The position numbers were made by a program, and so were the translations under genes. Below are positions 45,086 to 54,682 of a stretch of 64,000 bases of DNA, one piece after another. The stretch lies in assembly GCF_030819275.1 (NCBI RefSeq), contig NZ_JAUTBL010000001.1, positions 1,800,501-1,864,500 on the forward strand, read 5' to 3'. The notes beneath the pieces are model-generated. The model was given only the letters and a program-made list of their open reading frames with translations. It did not search any database and was not told where the DNA came from. Position 1 is the stretch's first letter; every line of letters begins with the position of its first letter. The stretch is from Agrobacterium larrymoorei. GTDB taxonomy: Bacteria; Pseudomonadota; Alphaproteobacteria; Rhizobiales; Rhizobiaceae.

Positions 45086-45904
45086 ATGGCATTCATCGAA
45101 GCAAAAGACGGGACTAAACTGCACGTCAAGGATATGGGCCAAGGTCGCCCTGTAATCCTCATTCACGGCTGGCCGCTGACCGGCGATATGTTCGAGTACC
45201 AGACAGTTGCCCTTTTGGAATCGGGCTTTCGTGTCATCACCTATGATCGCCGTGGTTTTGGCCAGTCGGGACATCCCGCGAGCGGCTACACATACGACAC
45301 TTTCGCCGACGACCTTGCCGCCGTCATCGATGGCCTTGAACTTCAAAACGTCAGCCTTGTCGGCTTTTCCATGGGTGGCGGCGAAATAGCTCGTTATCTT
45401 TCACGTCATGGTGCGTCGAAAGTATCGAAAGCCGTTCTCGTTGCGTCCGTGGCCGGCTATCTTCTAAAGGACGAGAGCAATCCTGACGGTGTCGATGCCA
45501 GCGTGTTTGAAGGCATGAAAAAAGACATTCGCAAAGACAGGTTCGACTTCCTGCAAAGCTTCGCGAAGACCTTCTATGGTGTTGGCCTCGTGACCAGCCC
45601 GGTCAGCCAAGGAGTCCTGGACTGGTCTTTCGTTCTCGGAGTGATGGCGAGCCCGAAGGCCACGATCGATTGCGTTGACGCCTTTGCCAAAACCGACTTC
45701 CGTCCCGATTTTGCGGCGTTTACAATCCCCACGCTCGTGATCCACGGTACGGGTGACAAGACAGTTCCTATCGACCCAACGGGTCGGGCCGCTGCGAATG
45801 GTATCGCCGGAGCAAAGCTCATCGAGTATGACGGAGAACCTCATGGCCTGTTTGCGACAGTCCCTGACCGCTTGAACCAGGACCTGATAGAGTTCCTTGC
45901 CTGA
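45086..45904 (+). CDS. alpha/beta hydrolase, non-heme chloroperoxidase/esterase type
   Basis: Protein of 272 residues, cytoplasmic, with AAGGGAG upstream. Oxyanion-hole motif HGWPLTGDMFE, nucleophile S95 in VGFSMGGGE, acid D224 in HGTGDKTVPID and H253 in GEPHGLF form the usual triad. RRGFGQSGHPASGYTYDTFADDL is typical of cofactor-free haloperoxidase-like esterases. Natural substrate is unknown. Confidence 0.9.
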   Translation: MAFIEAKDGTKLHVKDMGQGRPVILIHGWPLTGDMFEYQTVALLESGFRVITYDRRGFGQSGHPASGYTYDTFADDLAAVIDGLELQNVSLVGFSMGGGEIARYLSRHGASKVSKAVLVASVAGYLLKDESNPDGVDASVFEGMKKDIRKDRFDFLQSFAKTFYGVGLVTSPVSQGVLDWSFVLGVMASPKATIDCVDAFAKTDFRPDFAAFTIPTLVIHGTGDKTVPIDPTGRAAANGIAGAKLIEYDGEPHGLFATVPDRLNQDLIEFLA

Positions 45905-46161
45905 TTTCGAAGGGTGGGCAGATGGTATTCTCTGCCCACCCCATCAATCGTCCGACCTCGGTTCGACACATCCTTGAAAAACCTTTTATACTCCTATGGC
46001 AGGTCTGACAGCCTGCGTTGAGCCGTTTGTTTGTCGGCGGGTGAAATTCTCGCTAAATTGGCTGTGTATGGTGATAAATTAACTTCGTCGTTCTCTGGAA
46101 CATCGCCCAACCGCTTTCGTTCTCCCATGCCTATTACATGGCTCTAAAGGGAGAGAACGAG

Positions 46162-46839
46162 ATGGCGACAGCCGAAAAGTCTAGCAAAGAAAATAAGTCT
46201 TCGAGAACAGCCGTTAAAAAAACCGCGCGTGCCTCTGGGACCAAAAGTGTTGCTCCGAGCTCTGACACGCGCAGGAAGCGTGCACAGGCGGTGGCAAGCA
46301 AGTCCGCTGCGAAGAAAGCAACAAGGGTATCCGCGAAGGACGATAAAAGTCTTTCTGATCTTTTCGAGCACGCGCTCGGCGATATTTATTACGCGGAGAA
46401 AAAAATATATAAGTCTCTGCCAAAGATGATCAAGGCGGCAGATCACCCAGACCTGGTTCAAGCACTGACTTCTCATCGCGAAGAAACAGCCGGTCAGATT
46501 GAGAAGCTTGAGGCAATTTTTGAGCTTCTGGGCAAGCGAGCTAAAGCTGAAAAGTGCGACGCCATCGACGGAATTCTGGAAGAGAGCGAGAGCCTCTTAG
46601 AGGATTTTGGCTCGAGTGTTGCCGCAGACGCAGCGATCATCTTCAGCTGTCAGGCGATTGAGCACTACGAGATTACTCGTTATGGCTCGATGCGTGCCTT
46701 CGCAGACGCGCTTGGTATGGATGAGGCCAGGCAGCATATCGATGACATACTCGCTCAGGAGAAAGCTGCTGACACGAGCCTCACGGAACTTGCCGAAGAC
46801 TCGGTGAACGCTGCCGCAAGCGACTACGACGAAGAGTAA
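46162..46839 (+). CDS. DUF892 (YciE/YciF-like) ferritin-like protein with basic N-terminal tail
   Basis: Protein of 225 residues from ATG 46162, with GGGAGAG upstream. The first about 60 residues are Lys/Ala/Ser-rich (TAVKKTARASGTKS, SKSAAKKATRVS), like a histone H1-type tail. The rest is the DUF892 four-helix bundle, starting LSDLFEHALGDIYYAEKKIY with conserved Glu/His candidates for a di-iron site (HREETAGQIEKLEAIFEL, CQAIEHYEITRYG). Family members are stress-induced; DNA contact through the tail is an inference. A clear terminator follows. Confidence 0.87.
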   Translation: MATAEKSSKENKSSRTAVKKTARASGTKSVAPSSDTRRKRAQAVASKSAAKKATRVSAKDDKSLSDLFEHALGDIYYAEKKIYKSLPKMIKAADHPDLVQALTSHREETAGQIEKLEAIFELLGKRAKAEKCDAIDGILEESESLLEDFGSSVAADAAIIFSCQAIEHYEITRYGSMRAFADALGMDEARQHIDDILAQEKAADTSLTELAEDSVNAAASDYDEE

Positions 46840-46858
46840 TCTCGTTACTCTGACAACG

Positions 46859-46897
46859 AAGGCTGGTGGCACCGGACGTCGACCAGCCTTCTTTTTT
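46859..46897 (+). terminator. rho-independent terminator of the DUF892 gene
   Basis: Arms AAGGCTGGT (46859-46867) and ACCAGCCTT (46882-46890) are perfect 9-bp complements with a 14-nt loop, followed by CTTTTTTA. It is 20 nt after the stop codon. Confidence 0.85.
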
Positions 46898-47069
46898 ATC
46901 TTCGAACAGCCCCATCACGAAGATACAGCATTTATTGTGCTGGAGCGTTACCCAAGCCACCAAGTCCTCCAACGTCCTTCTGACCGGAGACATAGGCAGC
47001 AGTTTGTACCTAAGATATCGGTGACAATCTCGTTCCGAACGCATTATCGATGGGTTGCAGCCAAAAAAG

Positions 47070-47675
47070 CTAGCAAAAGCCGTTCAGCTTCAAGATTCTA
47101 TAGGCTTCTATCGAGGCTCTAAGTGCATCCTCGGAACCGCGATCCCCTTCATTAGAGTCGGGGTGATGCATTTTAAGCTTCTCCTTATAGCGACTCTTGA
47201 TCTCGTCAGACGTGGCTTTAGCCGTGAGGCCCAGTGTCTCGAAAGCTTTGGCTTCCAGTGTCTTGAGCTTTCTTTGTTGGCCACCGGTTGTTGGCTGCCC
47301 CGGCCTGGTGGCCTTGCGAGCATTCAACGTCTTTGCCGAGCCTGAACGGACAGAAGATGGTAGCGGGGCTTCAGTCGCTTCCCTCACACGCTTTCCCCAC
47401 GTAGGGCGCGCACCCTCTGTCGCCTCCTTTTGATAACGGGCTACGTCGGCGCTGGATGGCGCCGCCGTGAAACTGTATCCCTTGTTATAGGCGGTCACAT
47501 GCTCAAGGCAGAAGAGCAGGTAGAGCCCTTCAGCGCCTGCTCCGACAGGCGCCCGATGCGTACCGGTCTTATCACACCCGTCCCACTGGCATTTTGGCCC
47601 TGTGGATTCAGTCACCGAAGGCGAACGTTTGCGAGGGGACCGGAGGCCTACAAAAATTTTCGAATCATGCGTCAT
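47070..47675 (-). CDS. J-domain protein with zinc-ligand-like N-terminal part
   Basis: Protein of 201 residues. Residues about 28-60 contain C-Q-W-D-G-C-D-K and FCLEHV, a C-x4-C...C-x2-H arrangement that may bind zinc. The C-terminal about 65 residues form a J-domain: FETLGLTAKATSDEIKSRYKEKLKMHHPDSNEGDRGSEDALRASIEAYRIL, with the HPD motif that stimulates Hsp70. It lacks the Gly/Phe and zinc-finger parts of DnaJ itself. This arrangement is common in Rhizobiales proteins of unknown role; it probably recruits DnaK to a client. Confidence 0.85.
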   Translation of the reverse strand: MTHDSKIFVGLRSPRKRSPSVTESTGPKCQWDGCDKTGTHRAPVGAGAEGLYLLFCLEHVTAYNKGYSFTAAPSSADVARYQKEATEGARPTWGKRVREATEAPLPSSVRSGSAKTLNARKATRPGQPTTGGQQRKLKTLEAKAFETLGLTAKATSDEIKSRYKEKLKMHHPDSNEGDRGSEDALRASIEAYRILKLNGFC

Positions 47676-48413
47676 TGGCGCTATATGGACTTGGAGAACG
47701 ACTTGGGCAACTCTGGACTCGATTGCATTCCGATTTGTTCATCGCCGTTGCAGCCTTCTGACACATGAGCTCAGGATTGAGACCGCTTTCCTGCGGACGA
47801 GATGACGGTACCATCAAATCGAAATAACATCGGGTACTTCATACGCTCGATAGACTAATCTCTATCGACGGCACGGTGTCGACATCAAGTGGTGAGGCAA
47901 AAACCTTGAAGGTCTGTGCGAATTCGATACCGGCCTTCTCTACCTGTGCATGCCAACAGCAATGTTCGTCAAGCTGTGAATGGCGCATCGTTTACAGTTC
48001 TGCGGGGCACGTTGAATAGGGACCTGGGATCGCGGAAGGTGTTGCATGGCTGATTCAACCCACTGTAATCCTCCGCTCGCAGAGTGCGGCGGAGGAGCCT
48101 CATGCGCCCATCAGGATGATTTCGTCGTCGGTCGAGAGAGGTGTCCTAAGCCTCCTCGGCGTTGGAAAAATGCTGGTTCCTGGAAGACGGTATCTCTTCT
48201 ATCGTTAGGTTGCGCTTATTTAGGGTTGCTTTAACGGTCCAACTAAGAGGCCTCCTGCAACCCAAAATAAGTTTAATGAGACGTTAATGAATTACTATAA
48301 TATTAGCCCATAGCATTCTGGGTAGAGGCGCGAACGGCAGATGCCGGTCTGAAACGCGAACAATATTGTTCACCCGTTCCTATTTTCTTCATCAAAGTCC
48401 TGGAAGTCTACCT
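47676..48413. other. 738-bp intergenic region before the chemotaxis receptor gene
   Basis: No credible gene. The last 150 bp are AT-rich (about 48265-48310) and probably hold the receptor promoter. Short open frames on either strand lack recognisable domains and good start sites. Confidence 0.45.
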
Positions 48414-50249
48414 ATGTCGCTCATGCAAAACCTCCGTATAAGGACGAAAGTCCTGTCCCTTGTGGTTCCGACGTGTCTTATTGGCATTGCAGGAGCTCTC
48501 TATGTCTCCAGCAACTTTAAGACAGCCGATACCACCTATAGCGAATTCATCGCGAATGATGGTGATGCCGAGATTAACATGGCGATTGCCAGCCAGCGTC
48601 TCGTCGCTATCGTGTACGATGCCTATCAGGTCTATTTGTACGACGCTGAAACCGCTGGCATGAAGCGAGCGACAGAAGACTATGCCGCCAGCAAGGCCAG
48701 GCTCCGTGAACTCTTTGACGAAGCTGAAAAGCTCGTGCCAGAGGAAAGCCGCACACTTGCTTCTCTTCGGTCGCAAGTAGACTCAGTAATCGAAATTACC
48801 GATAAGGCCGTTGAGGCTGGAATGGTTAATCAGAGTGAGGCGCCAAAAGCACTTCTGGTTCAAGCTGATGAAAAAGCGGCAAAACTCATCGGTGAGATGC
48901 GGACCTGGGTCAATACGACCAGCGACAAGATTAAGCAAAAGTCCAACCTCCTTAGCGAGGAGACCAATGATACCATTCTCTCTACGCTCGCTACACTAGC
49001 GGCAGTGTTTGGTGCCGCGCTCTTCCTGGCCGTTTTTATTACGAGGCGCGAAATTACATCGCCGATCGAAGCTTTACGGCTAAGAATGGTTTCGCTCGCA
49101 TCAGGCAGGGTCGATGAAGCAGTGCCTGGCGCCGACCGTAAAGATGAGCTCGGGAGTATGTCTGCTGCAGTCGCCGTCTTCCGTACGAACGCTATCGAGA
49201 AAGATCGACTGCAGACGCAGACGGAAGCTGACCGCGCGCGCTCAGAGAATGAAAAGCTTCAACGGGAAAAACAGAAAGCTGAAGAAGCGGCGAATACAAA
49301 ATTCGCTGTCGATGCTCTTCGGGATGGGTTGGAAGCTCTGGCAAATGGGAAGATAACGCACCGAATATTGGCGCCATTCACAGGCGCTCTCGACGAGCTT
49401 CGATTGAACTTCAATAACTCGCTTGAGAAACTTCACTCGACGTTGCGATCGGTGGGCCAGAATGCAGCCGGCATTGACGCAGGTGCAAACGAGATCCGAT
49501 CTGCTGCTGACGATCTGTCGAGACGGACAGAACAACAGGCGGCTTCTGTGGAAGAGACGGCTGCCGCACTTGAGCAGATTACAACAACGGTGCAGGACGC
49601 CGCCAAGCGCGCAGACGATGCAGGTAAGCTCGTGGAGAAAACGCGAGGTGGCGTCGAATACTCCGGCAAACTAATGCAGGACGCTGTCCAAGCGATGATG
49701 GCTATCGAAAAATCTGCCGACGAGATGGGCAACATCATATCCGTTATTGATGAAATTGCGTTTCAGACCAACCTCCTTGCCTTGAATGCCGGAGTTGAAG
49801 CAGCTCGAGCAGGCGATGCTGGCAAGGGATTTGCTGTCGTGGCGCAAGAAGTTCGTGAGCTAGCCCAGCGCTCCGCGTCTGCTGCGAAGGAGATCAAAAT
49901 TCTGATCGCAAATTCAGGGACGCAGGTTCAATCCGGGGTTGGCTTGGTAAAGCAGACCGGGCATTCCCTGGAGAGCATCGTCATCGAAGTCCAAGAGATC
50001 AATCGCCACGTTAACGCCATCGTTGAGTCCTCCCGTGAGCAAGCTACAGGACTGCGCGAAATCAACACTGCAGTGAACGTCATGGATCAGGGTACTCAGC
50101 AAAATGCGGCGATGGTTGAGCAGTCTACCGCAGCCAGCCATAGTCTCGCACGAGAGGCCGAAGCTCTCAATCGCCTGTTGTCACAGTTCGATCTTGGTAG
50201 CCGGGAAGGCGGATATGCAGGCGGTCAGGGATCATCGAGGGCAGCCTAA
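48414..50249 (+). CDS. methyl-accepting chemotaxis protein
   Basis: Protein of 611 residues from ATG 48414 (GGAAG upstream), 16 codons shorter than the open frame. Membrane segments at about residues 12-35 and 195-215 flank a periplasmic helical sensor. A HAMP domain (TRREITSPIEALRLRMVSLASG) is followed by a second HAMP-like unit and the signalling domain with the hairpin IDEIAFQTNLLALNAGVEAARAG and GFAVVAQEVRELAQRSASAAKEI. It reports ligand state to CheA/CheW. No C-terminal NWETF-type tether for CheR is present. No che genes are nearby. Confidence 0.93.
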   Translation: MSLMQNLRIRTKVLSLVVPTCLIGIAGALYVSSNFKTADTTYSEFIANDGDAEINMAIASQRLVAIVYDAYQVYLYDAETAGMKRATEDYAASKARLRELFDEAEKLVPEESRTLASLRSQVDSVIEITDKAVEAGMVNQSEAPKALLVQADEKAAKLIGEMRTWVNTTSDKIKQKSNLLSEETNDTILSTLATLAAVFGAALFLAVFITRREITSPIEALRLRMVSLASGRVDEAVPGADRKDELGSMSAAVAVFRTNAIEKDRLQTQTEADRARSENEKLQREKQKAEEAANTKFAVDALRDGLEALANGKITHRILAPFTGALDELRLNFNNSLEKLHSTLRSVGQNAAGIDAGANEIRSAADDLSRRTEQQAASVEETAAALEQITTTVQDAAKRADDAGKLVEKTRGGVEYSGKLMQDAVQAMMAIEKSADEMGNIISVIDEIAFQTNLLALNAGVEAARAGDAGKGFAVVAQEVRELAQRSASAAKEIKILIANSGTQVQSGVGLVKQTGHSLESIVIEVQEINRHVNAIVESSREQATGLREINTAVNVMDQGTQQNAAMVEQSTAASHSLAREAEALNRLLSQFDLGSREGGYAGGQGSSRAA

Positions 50250-50258
50250 ATCTCCTGT

Positions 50259-50306
50259 TTGCGGTAGAGCGGTGTTCCCTTGAGTTGGGCACCGCTGCGG
50301 TCGCAA
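50259..50306. terminator. possible hairpin between chemotaxis and cyd genes
   Basis: Nested complementary arms TTGCG/CGCAA and AGCGGTG (50268-50274)/CACCGCT (50290-50296), loop of 15 nt. There is no T-run, so it is a weak terminator candidate for the converging chemotaxis and cydABX genes. Confidence 0.4.
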
Positions 50307-50424
50307 ATGCGGGGATCTCGGCTCAGACTTGCGTCACGTGATGCAGGAGGCATTCGTAAGTAGTTCAGCGCAACTCTGGCTGTTTAGCTCACATGCTAGC
50401 GAGCATCGCTTGCTCCTCTTGACC

Positions 50425-50529
50425 TTATTTCAAGAACAATCTGATGACGAGCCCGATGGCGGCAACTGTGCCGACACCCGCCAGCCAGAGGGCGATGAAC
50501 CACATTGTCTTTCGAAGACCATCGCCCAT
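50425..50529 (-). CDS. DUF2474 / CydX-like small subunit of the bd-type oxidase
   Basis: Protein of 34 residues, MGDGLRKTMWFIALWL at the start, then a single membrane helix rich in Ala, Val and Gly and a short basic end (RLFLK). Its ATG overlaps the stop of cydB (TGATG), so it is translated with it. DUF2474 and CydX proteins of 30-40 residues with one helix occupy this position in cyd operons and are needed for oxidase stability. The longer open frame that contains it lies in the shadow of cydB. Confidence 0.85.
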   Translation of the reverse strand: MGDGLRKTMWFIALWLAGVGTVAAIGLVIRLFLK

Positions 50530-51533
50530 CAATGATATCCTTCCTCTGGGTCGATCTTGCCGCGAAAGACCCAATATGCGTAAGCCGTGTAGGCGAGGAT
50601 CATAGGGACGAGTACCACGGCGCCGACAAGGAGGAAGCTCTGCGAACTCTCTGGTGCTGCTGCTTCCTTGATCGTGAGGACACCGGGGATCACGTATGGA
50701 TAGAAGCTGACCCCAAGTCCGACGAAGCTTAACACGAACACGCCGAGTGCCGACAAAAACGGCTGTAGGTGCTTCCCACGGGTGAGGCCGTGCCAAAGCG
50801 CAAAGGCACAAGCAGCTAGCAGCAGCGGTACTAATGACGAGAAAAAGGCGATTGGCCAGCCGAACCAGCGTTCGAAGTACATCTGGTTGATGAACGGTGT
50901 CCAGAGTGACACGATCCCGATCAGCGCCAAGAGCATCAAGCTTAAAGGGCGCGCGAGCCTTGCCGAGCGTGCCTGAATATCGCCAGAGGTCTTGAGATTA
51001 AGCCATGTAACGCCGAGCAGCGCGTAGCCTGTGAGAACGGCGACGCCTGTCAGGATTGAGAAGGGCGTCAGCCAGTCCCACCAGCCCCCCGCATACTGTC
51101 TACCCTCGACTGCGATGCCTTGGACCAGAGCGCCAAGAGAGATGCCCTGCATGAGAGCTGCTACCGAAGATCCGATCCAGAAGCCGAAATCCCAGAGATG
51201 AGATTCATGGTGGGTTCGCCATCGAAACTCAAATGCGACGCCTCGGAAAATCAGGCTGACCAACATCAGGATAATTGGCATGTAGATCGCCGGCATGATG
51301 ATTGCGTAGGCGAGCGGAAATACCGCCATGAGGCCACCACCGCCGAGGACCAGCCAGGTTTCGTTGCCGTCCCAAACGGGAGCAATCGAATTCGTCATGA
51401 TGTCGCGGTCGCAGCGCTTTCGGAAGAACGGGAAGACGATGCCAATCCCGAGATCGAAGCCGTCCAGCACAACATAAGCAAGGACGGCGAAGGCGATGAT
51501 CCCCGCCCAGATGAAGGAAAGATCAATGTCCAT
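50529..51533 (-). CDS. cydB: cytochrome bd-type ubiquinol oxidase subunit II
   Basis: Protein of 334 residues from ATG 51533 with GGAGG upstream; it overlaps the end of cydA by 11 nt. N-terminal FIWAGIIAFAVLAYVVLDGFDLGIGIVFPF, then WDGNETWLVLGGGGLMAVFPLAYA and FRGVAFEFRWR, are diagnostic of CydB/CioB. About eight membrane segments. With subunit I it reduces oxygen to water using ubiquinol in the inner membrane. Confidence 0.95.
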   Translation of the reverse strand: MDIDLSFIWAGIIAFAVLAYVVLDGFDLGIGIVFPFFRKRCDRDIMTNSIAPVWDGNETWLVLGGGGLMAVFPLAYAIIMPAIYMPIILMLVSLIFRGVAFEFRWRTHHESHLWDFGFWIGSSVAALMQGISLGALVQGIAVEGRQYAGGWWDWLTPFSILTGVAVLTGYALLGVTWLNLKTSGDIQARSARLARPLSLMLLALIGIVSLWTPFINQMYFERWFGWPIAFFSSLVPLLLAACAFALWHGLTRGKHLQPFLSALGVFVLSFVGLGVSFYPYVIPGVLTIKEAAAPESSQSFLLVGAVVLVPMILAYTAYAYWVFRGKIDPEEGYH

Positions 51534-52947
51534 GGCGGCCTCCAAGCGGATGATCCTGTGTTGCGCCGGGCACAATACCCGCGGTCCGGATCGGGCCGGC
51601 GTCAAGTTCCTGATCCGTGTCGAGCGGGGTTGGCGGCCGTCGCATAAGCTTTAACAGGTAGTAGACGCCGACGCCGAACACCACGAAGTAGACGACGATG
51701 AAGATGAGGAGCGACGTCCCGACCGCAGGAGCTGAAACTGGTGAAAGGCTATCGGCGGTTCTTAAATGCCCATAGATCGTCCAGGGCTGACGGCCGACTT
51801 CGGTAGTGTACCATCCGGCAAGAACGGCTACAAAGCCTGAACCGCCCATGGGCACCGCGACGCGATGAAGCCAAGGCGTGTCATACAGCGTTCCTTTCCA
51901 GCGCGCCCAAAGCGACCAAAGCCCGACGCCAAGCATCAGGAAACCGAGGCCAACCATGATGCGGAAGGTCATGAATGGCATGAGTGCCGGAGGACGTTGG
52001 TCGCGAGGCCATTCCTTCAAACCCTTTATCTCGCCGTTCAATTCGTGGGTTAGGATTAGAGAACCGAGCTTAGGGATTTCGATCGCATAGCGGGTGGTCT
52101 CTGCTTCGTCATCCGGTATGCCGAATAGGACGAGGGGCGCGCCTTCCTTATGCGTTTCGTAGTGTCCCTCCATAGCTGCGATCTTCGCTGGCTGATGTTC
52201 GAGCGTGTTCAGGCCATGCAGGTCTCCGACGAAGATCTGAACAGGTGTGACGATTGCCGCCATCCACATCGCCATCGAGAACATGATGCGGGCCTGACGG
52301 TTCGTCCGCTCTTTCAGCAGATGCCAAGCGCCGACGCCGCCGACGGCGAAGGCGGTGGTCAAGAAAGCCGCCAGCACGGTATGAGTCATTCTGTAGGGGA
52401 AGGACGGATTGAAGATGATCTTCCACCAATCTTCAGGCTCGAAGACGCCGTTGGAAGCGATATTAAAGCCGGCAGGCGTATGCATCCAACTGTTGGCTGA
52501 CGTTATCCACGTCGCCGATATCAGCGTGCCTATCGCCACCATTGCAACGGCGACCATGTGCGCAGTGTCGCCAACACGCTTTCGGCCAAAGAGCGCTATA
52601 CCAAGGAAGCCAGCTTCGAGGAAAAATGCGGTTAGGACCTCGTAACCCATTAGCGGTCCGATGACCGGTCCGGCCTTGTCTGAAAACGCGGACCAGTTCG
52701 TCCCGAACTGATAGCTCATCACGATCCCAGACACGACGCCCATCGCGAAGGTGACCGCGAAGATCGTCTTCCAGTATTCGAAGAGCTTGAGGTAGGCCTC
52801 GTCGCGCTTCCACAGCCATAGTGCGTTTAGAACGGCCAAGTAGCTCGCTGTCCCGATCGAGAACGCCGGAAATAGGAAATGGAATGAGACGGTAAACGCG
52901 AACTGGATTCGCGCCAGCATTTCAGCTTCGAGGCCGAGGAAGGTCAT
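51523..52947 (-). CDS. cydA: cytochrome bd-type ubiquinol oxidase subunit I, cyanide-insensitive (CioA) type
   Basis: Protein of 474 residues from ATG 52947 with GGAG upstream. Haem ligand histidine H23 in FAFTVSFHFLFPAFSIG, the conserved GRQPW box in GWYTTEVGRQPWTIYG, and a Q-loop region (about 240-330) shorter than in Escherichia coli CydA, which is the form seen in cyanide-insensitive oxidases of alpha-proteobacteria. It carries the b-type and d-type haem sites and the quinol site. It is the first gene of cydA-cydB-DUF2474. A short inverted repeat lies 132 bp upstream. Confidence 0.94.
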   Translation of the reverse strand: MTFLGLEAEMLARIQFAFTVSFHFLFPAFSIGTASYLAVLNALWLWKRDEAYLKLFEYWKTIFAVTFAMGVVSGIVMSYQFGTNWSAFSDKAGPVIGPLMGYEVLTAFFLEAGFLGIALFGRKRVGDTAHMVAVAMVAIGTLISATWITSANSWMHTPAGFNIASNGVFEPEDWWKIIFNPSFPYRMTHTVLAAFLTTAFAVGGVGAWHLLKERTNRQARIMFSMAMWMAAIVTPVQIFVGDLHGLNTLEHQPAKIAAMEGHYETHKEGAPLVLFGIPDDEAETTRYAIEIPKLGSLILTHELNGEIKGLKEWPRDQRPPALMPFMTFRIMVGLGFLMLGVGLWSLWARWKGTLYDTPWLHRVAVPMGGSGFVAVLAGWYTTEVGRQPWTIYGHLRTADSLSPVSAPAVGTSLLIFIVVYFVVFGVGVYYLLKLMRRPPTPLDTDQELDAGPIRTAGIVPGATQDHPLGGRHGH

Positions 52948-53362
52948 GTTGACTCCATCATTGGAGACCCTCGAACTTATCAATGCAGCCCGATGTTCCC
53001 GGCACACACTGCCACTTCGCAGAGTCGTTGGAGACCATCGTAGGCTGATGTCAACTGCGTCCAAGCCCGCACAGCGTCGCGTGACGCAATGTCACGCCTC
53101 GGCGATGGCGTCGCGCGTGGAGGACGGGTTAGGGGAGTTGATCGACAGCACCCATATTGGAGATGCGCCACGGATGTGAAACCATCCCTTCAACTGTCCC
53201 ACCACCATGTGTGGAAACCTACCCGTTGCCTTACAGGTTTGGGCATGATCCCACCCATCTGACACCAGACTTTGCTTAAAGCAGCGAATAGCGGCTCTTC
53301 TGAGTTGTCTCGCCTCCGCACTGCTATAGCGTTGCGCTTGGGTTGGAAGAGGAGGAAATTCC
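52948..53362. promoter_or_regulatory. divergent region between cydA and a secreted hydrolase gene, with inverted repeat
   Basis: 415 bp without a gene. An exact inverted repeat, GCGTGAC (53079-53085) and GTCACGC (53091-53097), spacer GCAAT, lies 132 nt upstream of cydA. It resembles Crp/Fnr half-sites (GTGA...TCAC) but with a spacing of 7 rather than 6. It is a candidate operator for cyd control. Confidence 0.45.
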
Positions 53363-54682
53363 ATGCGTTTCAGTATACTGTTTTTACCGGCGATTGCGTT
53401 TCTTGCGATCATCGCCGCGCCGGCCGCAGCGCAACATCGTAACGCCAACGAGCCCAAAAAGGCAGACTGCCCGGCAGCCCTACCAGCCAGTACGGAATGT
53501 TTCTCTGGCTGGGATATGCGAGGCGCCTACTACTGGATTGCGAAACCGAAGAATTGGAACGGCACTTTGGTCGTGCATGCCCATGGTGGTCCGCGAACTG
53601 CCAAGCCGCAAGCGAATGACCCGGTAGAGGATCTCGTGCGCTTTGCCGTGACTGTCCAGGAAGGGTACGCCTGGGCAGGGTCTAACTATCGTCGGGAAGG
53701 ATATGGCGTACGTATGGCGGCCGCAGATACAGACAACGTCAGGCGCATCGCGATCCGTCAGCTTGGCAAGCCGAAACATGTCTTGCTGCACGGCCAGTCG
53801 TGGGGTGGCAATGTTGCTGCGAAGACCGCGGAGCTCTATGCGCTCGACTGGCAAGGCCGAAAAAACTACGACGGCGTCGTGCTGACCAGCGGGCTCTTGG
53901 CCGGAGGCAGCCGTGGATATGATTTCCGTGCCGATCTACGCGCGGTCTACCAGTATTATTGCAAGAACCACCCGCGCGCAGACGAAGTGCAATATCCCGT
54001 TTGGCAAGGCCTGCCGAAGGGGGTAACGATGAAGCGTGACGAACTTGAAAAACGCGTTAATGAATGCACAGGCTTGGCGCTTGCGCCGAATGAACGTACT
54101 GCGGAACAGGCGAGAAACCTGAAAAACATCCTTGCGGTCACAAAGGTACCTGAAAAAACTCTAGTGGCGCATCTTTCCTGGGCCACTGGACTTTTCTCCG
54201 ATATCGTTTGGCGTCGAATGGATGGAAAAAATCCTTTTGACAACTCGAAGGTCACGTACACGGGGTCCGATGACGATACGGCTTTGAACAAAGGCGTTGA
54301 ACGTTTTGAAGCCGACCCGGAAGCGCGTCGGGCCATGGCGTACGACGCCGACCTCACCGGTCAGATCGTTTTGCCAACCATTACGCTCCACGCAGTCAAC
54401 GATCCCACAGTCTTTGTCGATCATGAGGCAATCTACCGTCAGACGGTGGAGAAGGCGGGGAATAGTGACCTGCTCGTACAGAATTTCTCAGACGAAGCTG
54501 AGCATTCAAAGCTGTCAACTCCGCAATATGCAGCGCTGTTTACCGCCATGCTCACTTGGATCGAAGAAGGTGAAAAACCGACCAAACAATCGGTGGCTGC
54601 GCTGTGTGAGGAAAAGCGCAAGACCTATGATGAGATATGTAGGCTGTTACCTAACTATGAGCCAAAACTTCCTATAGATTGA
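53363..54682 (+). CDS. secreted alpha/beta hydrolase-fold protein
   Basis: Protein of 439 residues with GGAGGAAATTCC upstream. Signal peptide about residues 1-23 (FLPAIAFLAIIAAPAAAQ). HAHGGP forms the oxyanion hole; S146 in LLHGQSWGGNVA is the nucleophile; HAVNDPTVFVDH supplies the acid and SDEAEHSKL the likely histidine. Cysteines near the N- and C-terminus (C36, C46 and two near 413-425) may form disulfides. Periplasmic or secreted. The substrate class (peptide, ester or polyketide) cannot be read from sequence. Confidence 0.83.
   Translation: MRFSILFLPAIAFLAIIAAPAAAQHRNANEPKKADCPAALPASTECFSGWDMRGAYYWIAKPKNWNGTLVVHAHGGPRTAKPQANDPVEDLVRFAVTVQEGYAWAGSNYRREGYGVRMAAADTDNVRRIAIRQLGKPKHVLLHGQSWGGNVAAKTAELYALDWQGRKNYDGVVLTSGLLAGGSRGYDFRADLRAVYQYYCKNHPRADEVQYPVWQGLPKGVTMKRDELEKRVNECTGLALAPNERTAEQARNLKNILAVTKVPEKTLVAHLSWATGLFSDIVWRRMDGKNPFDNSKVTYTGSDDDTALNKGVERFEADPEARRAMAYDADLTGQIVLPTITLHAVNDPTVFVDHEAIYRQTVEKAGNSDLLVQNFSDEAEHSKLSTPQYAALFTAMLTWIEEGEKPTKQSVAALCEEKRKTYDEICRLLPNYEPKLPID

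Noticed and set aside
47070..47675. Calling the J-domain gene dnaJ
   Set aside because: It lacks the Gly/Phe region, the CxxCxGxG zinc repeats and the usual N-terminal position of the J-domain.
48046..48234. 62-codon plus-strand open frame before the chemotaxis receptor
   Set aside because: Product unlike any family seen; no ribosome site; composition like intergenic DNA.
53079..53097. GTGA...TCAC repeat upstream of cydA read as a Crp/Fnr box
   Set aside because: The spacing between half-sites is 7 rather than 6 and the outer bases differ, so it is kept only as an inverted repeat of unknown binder.
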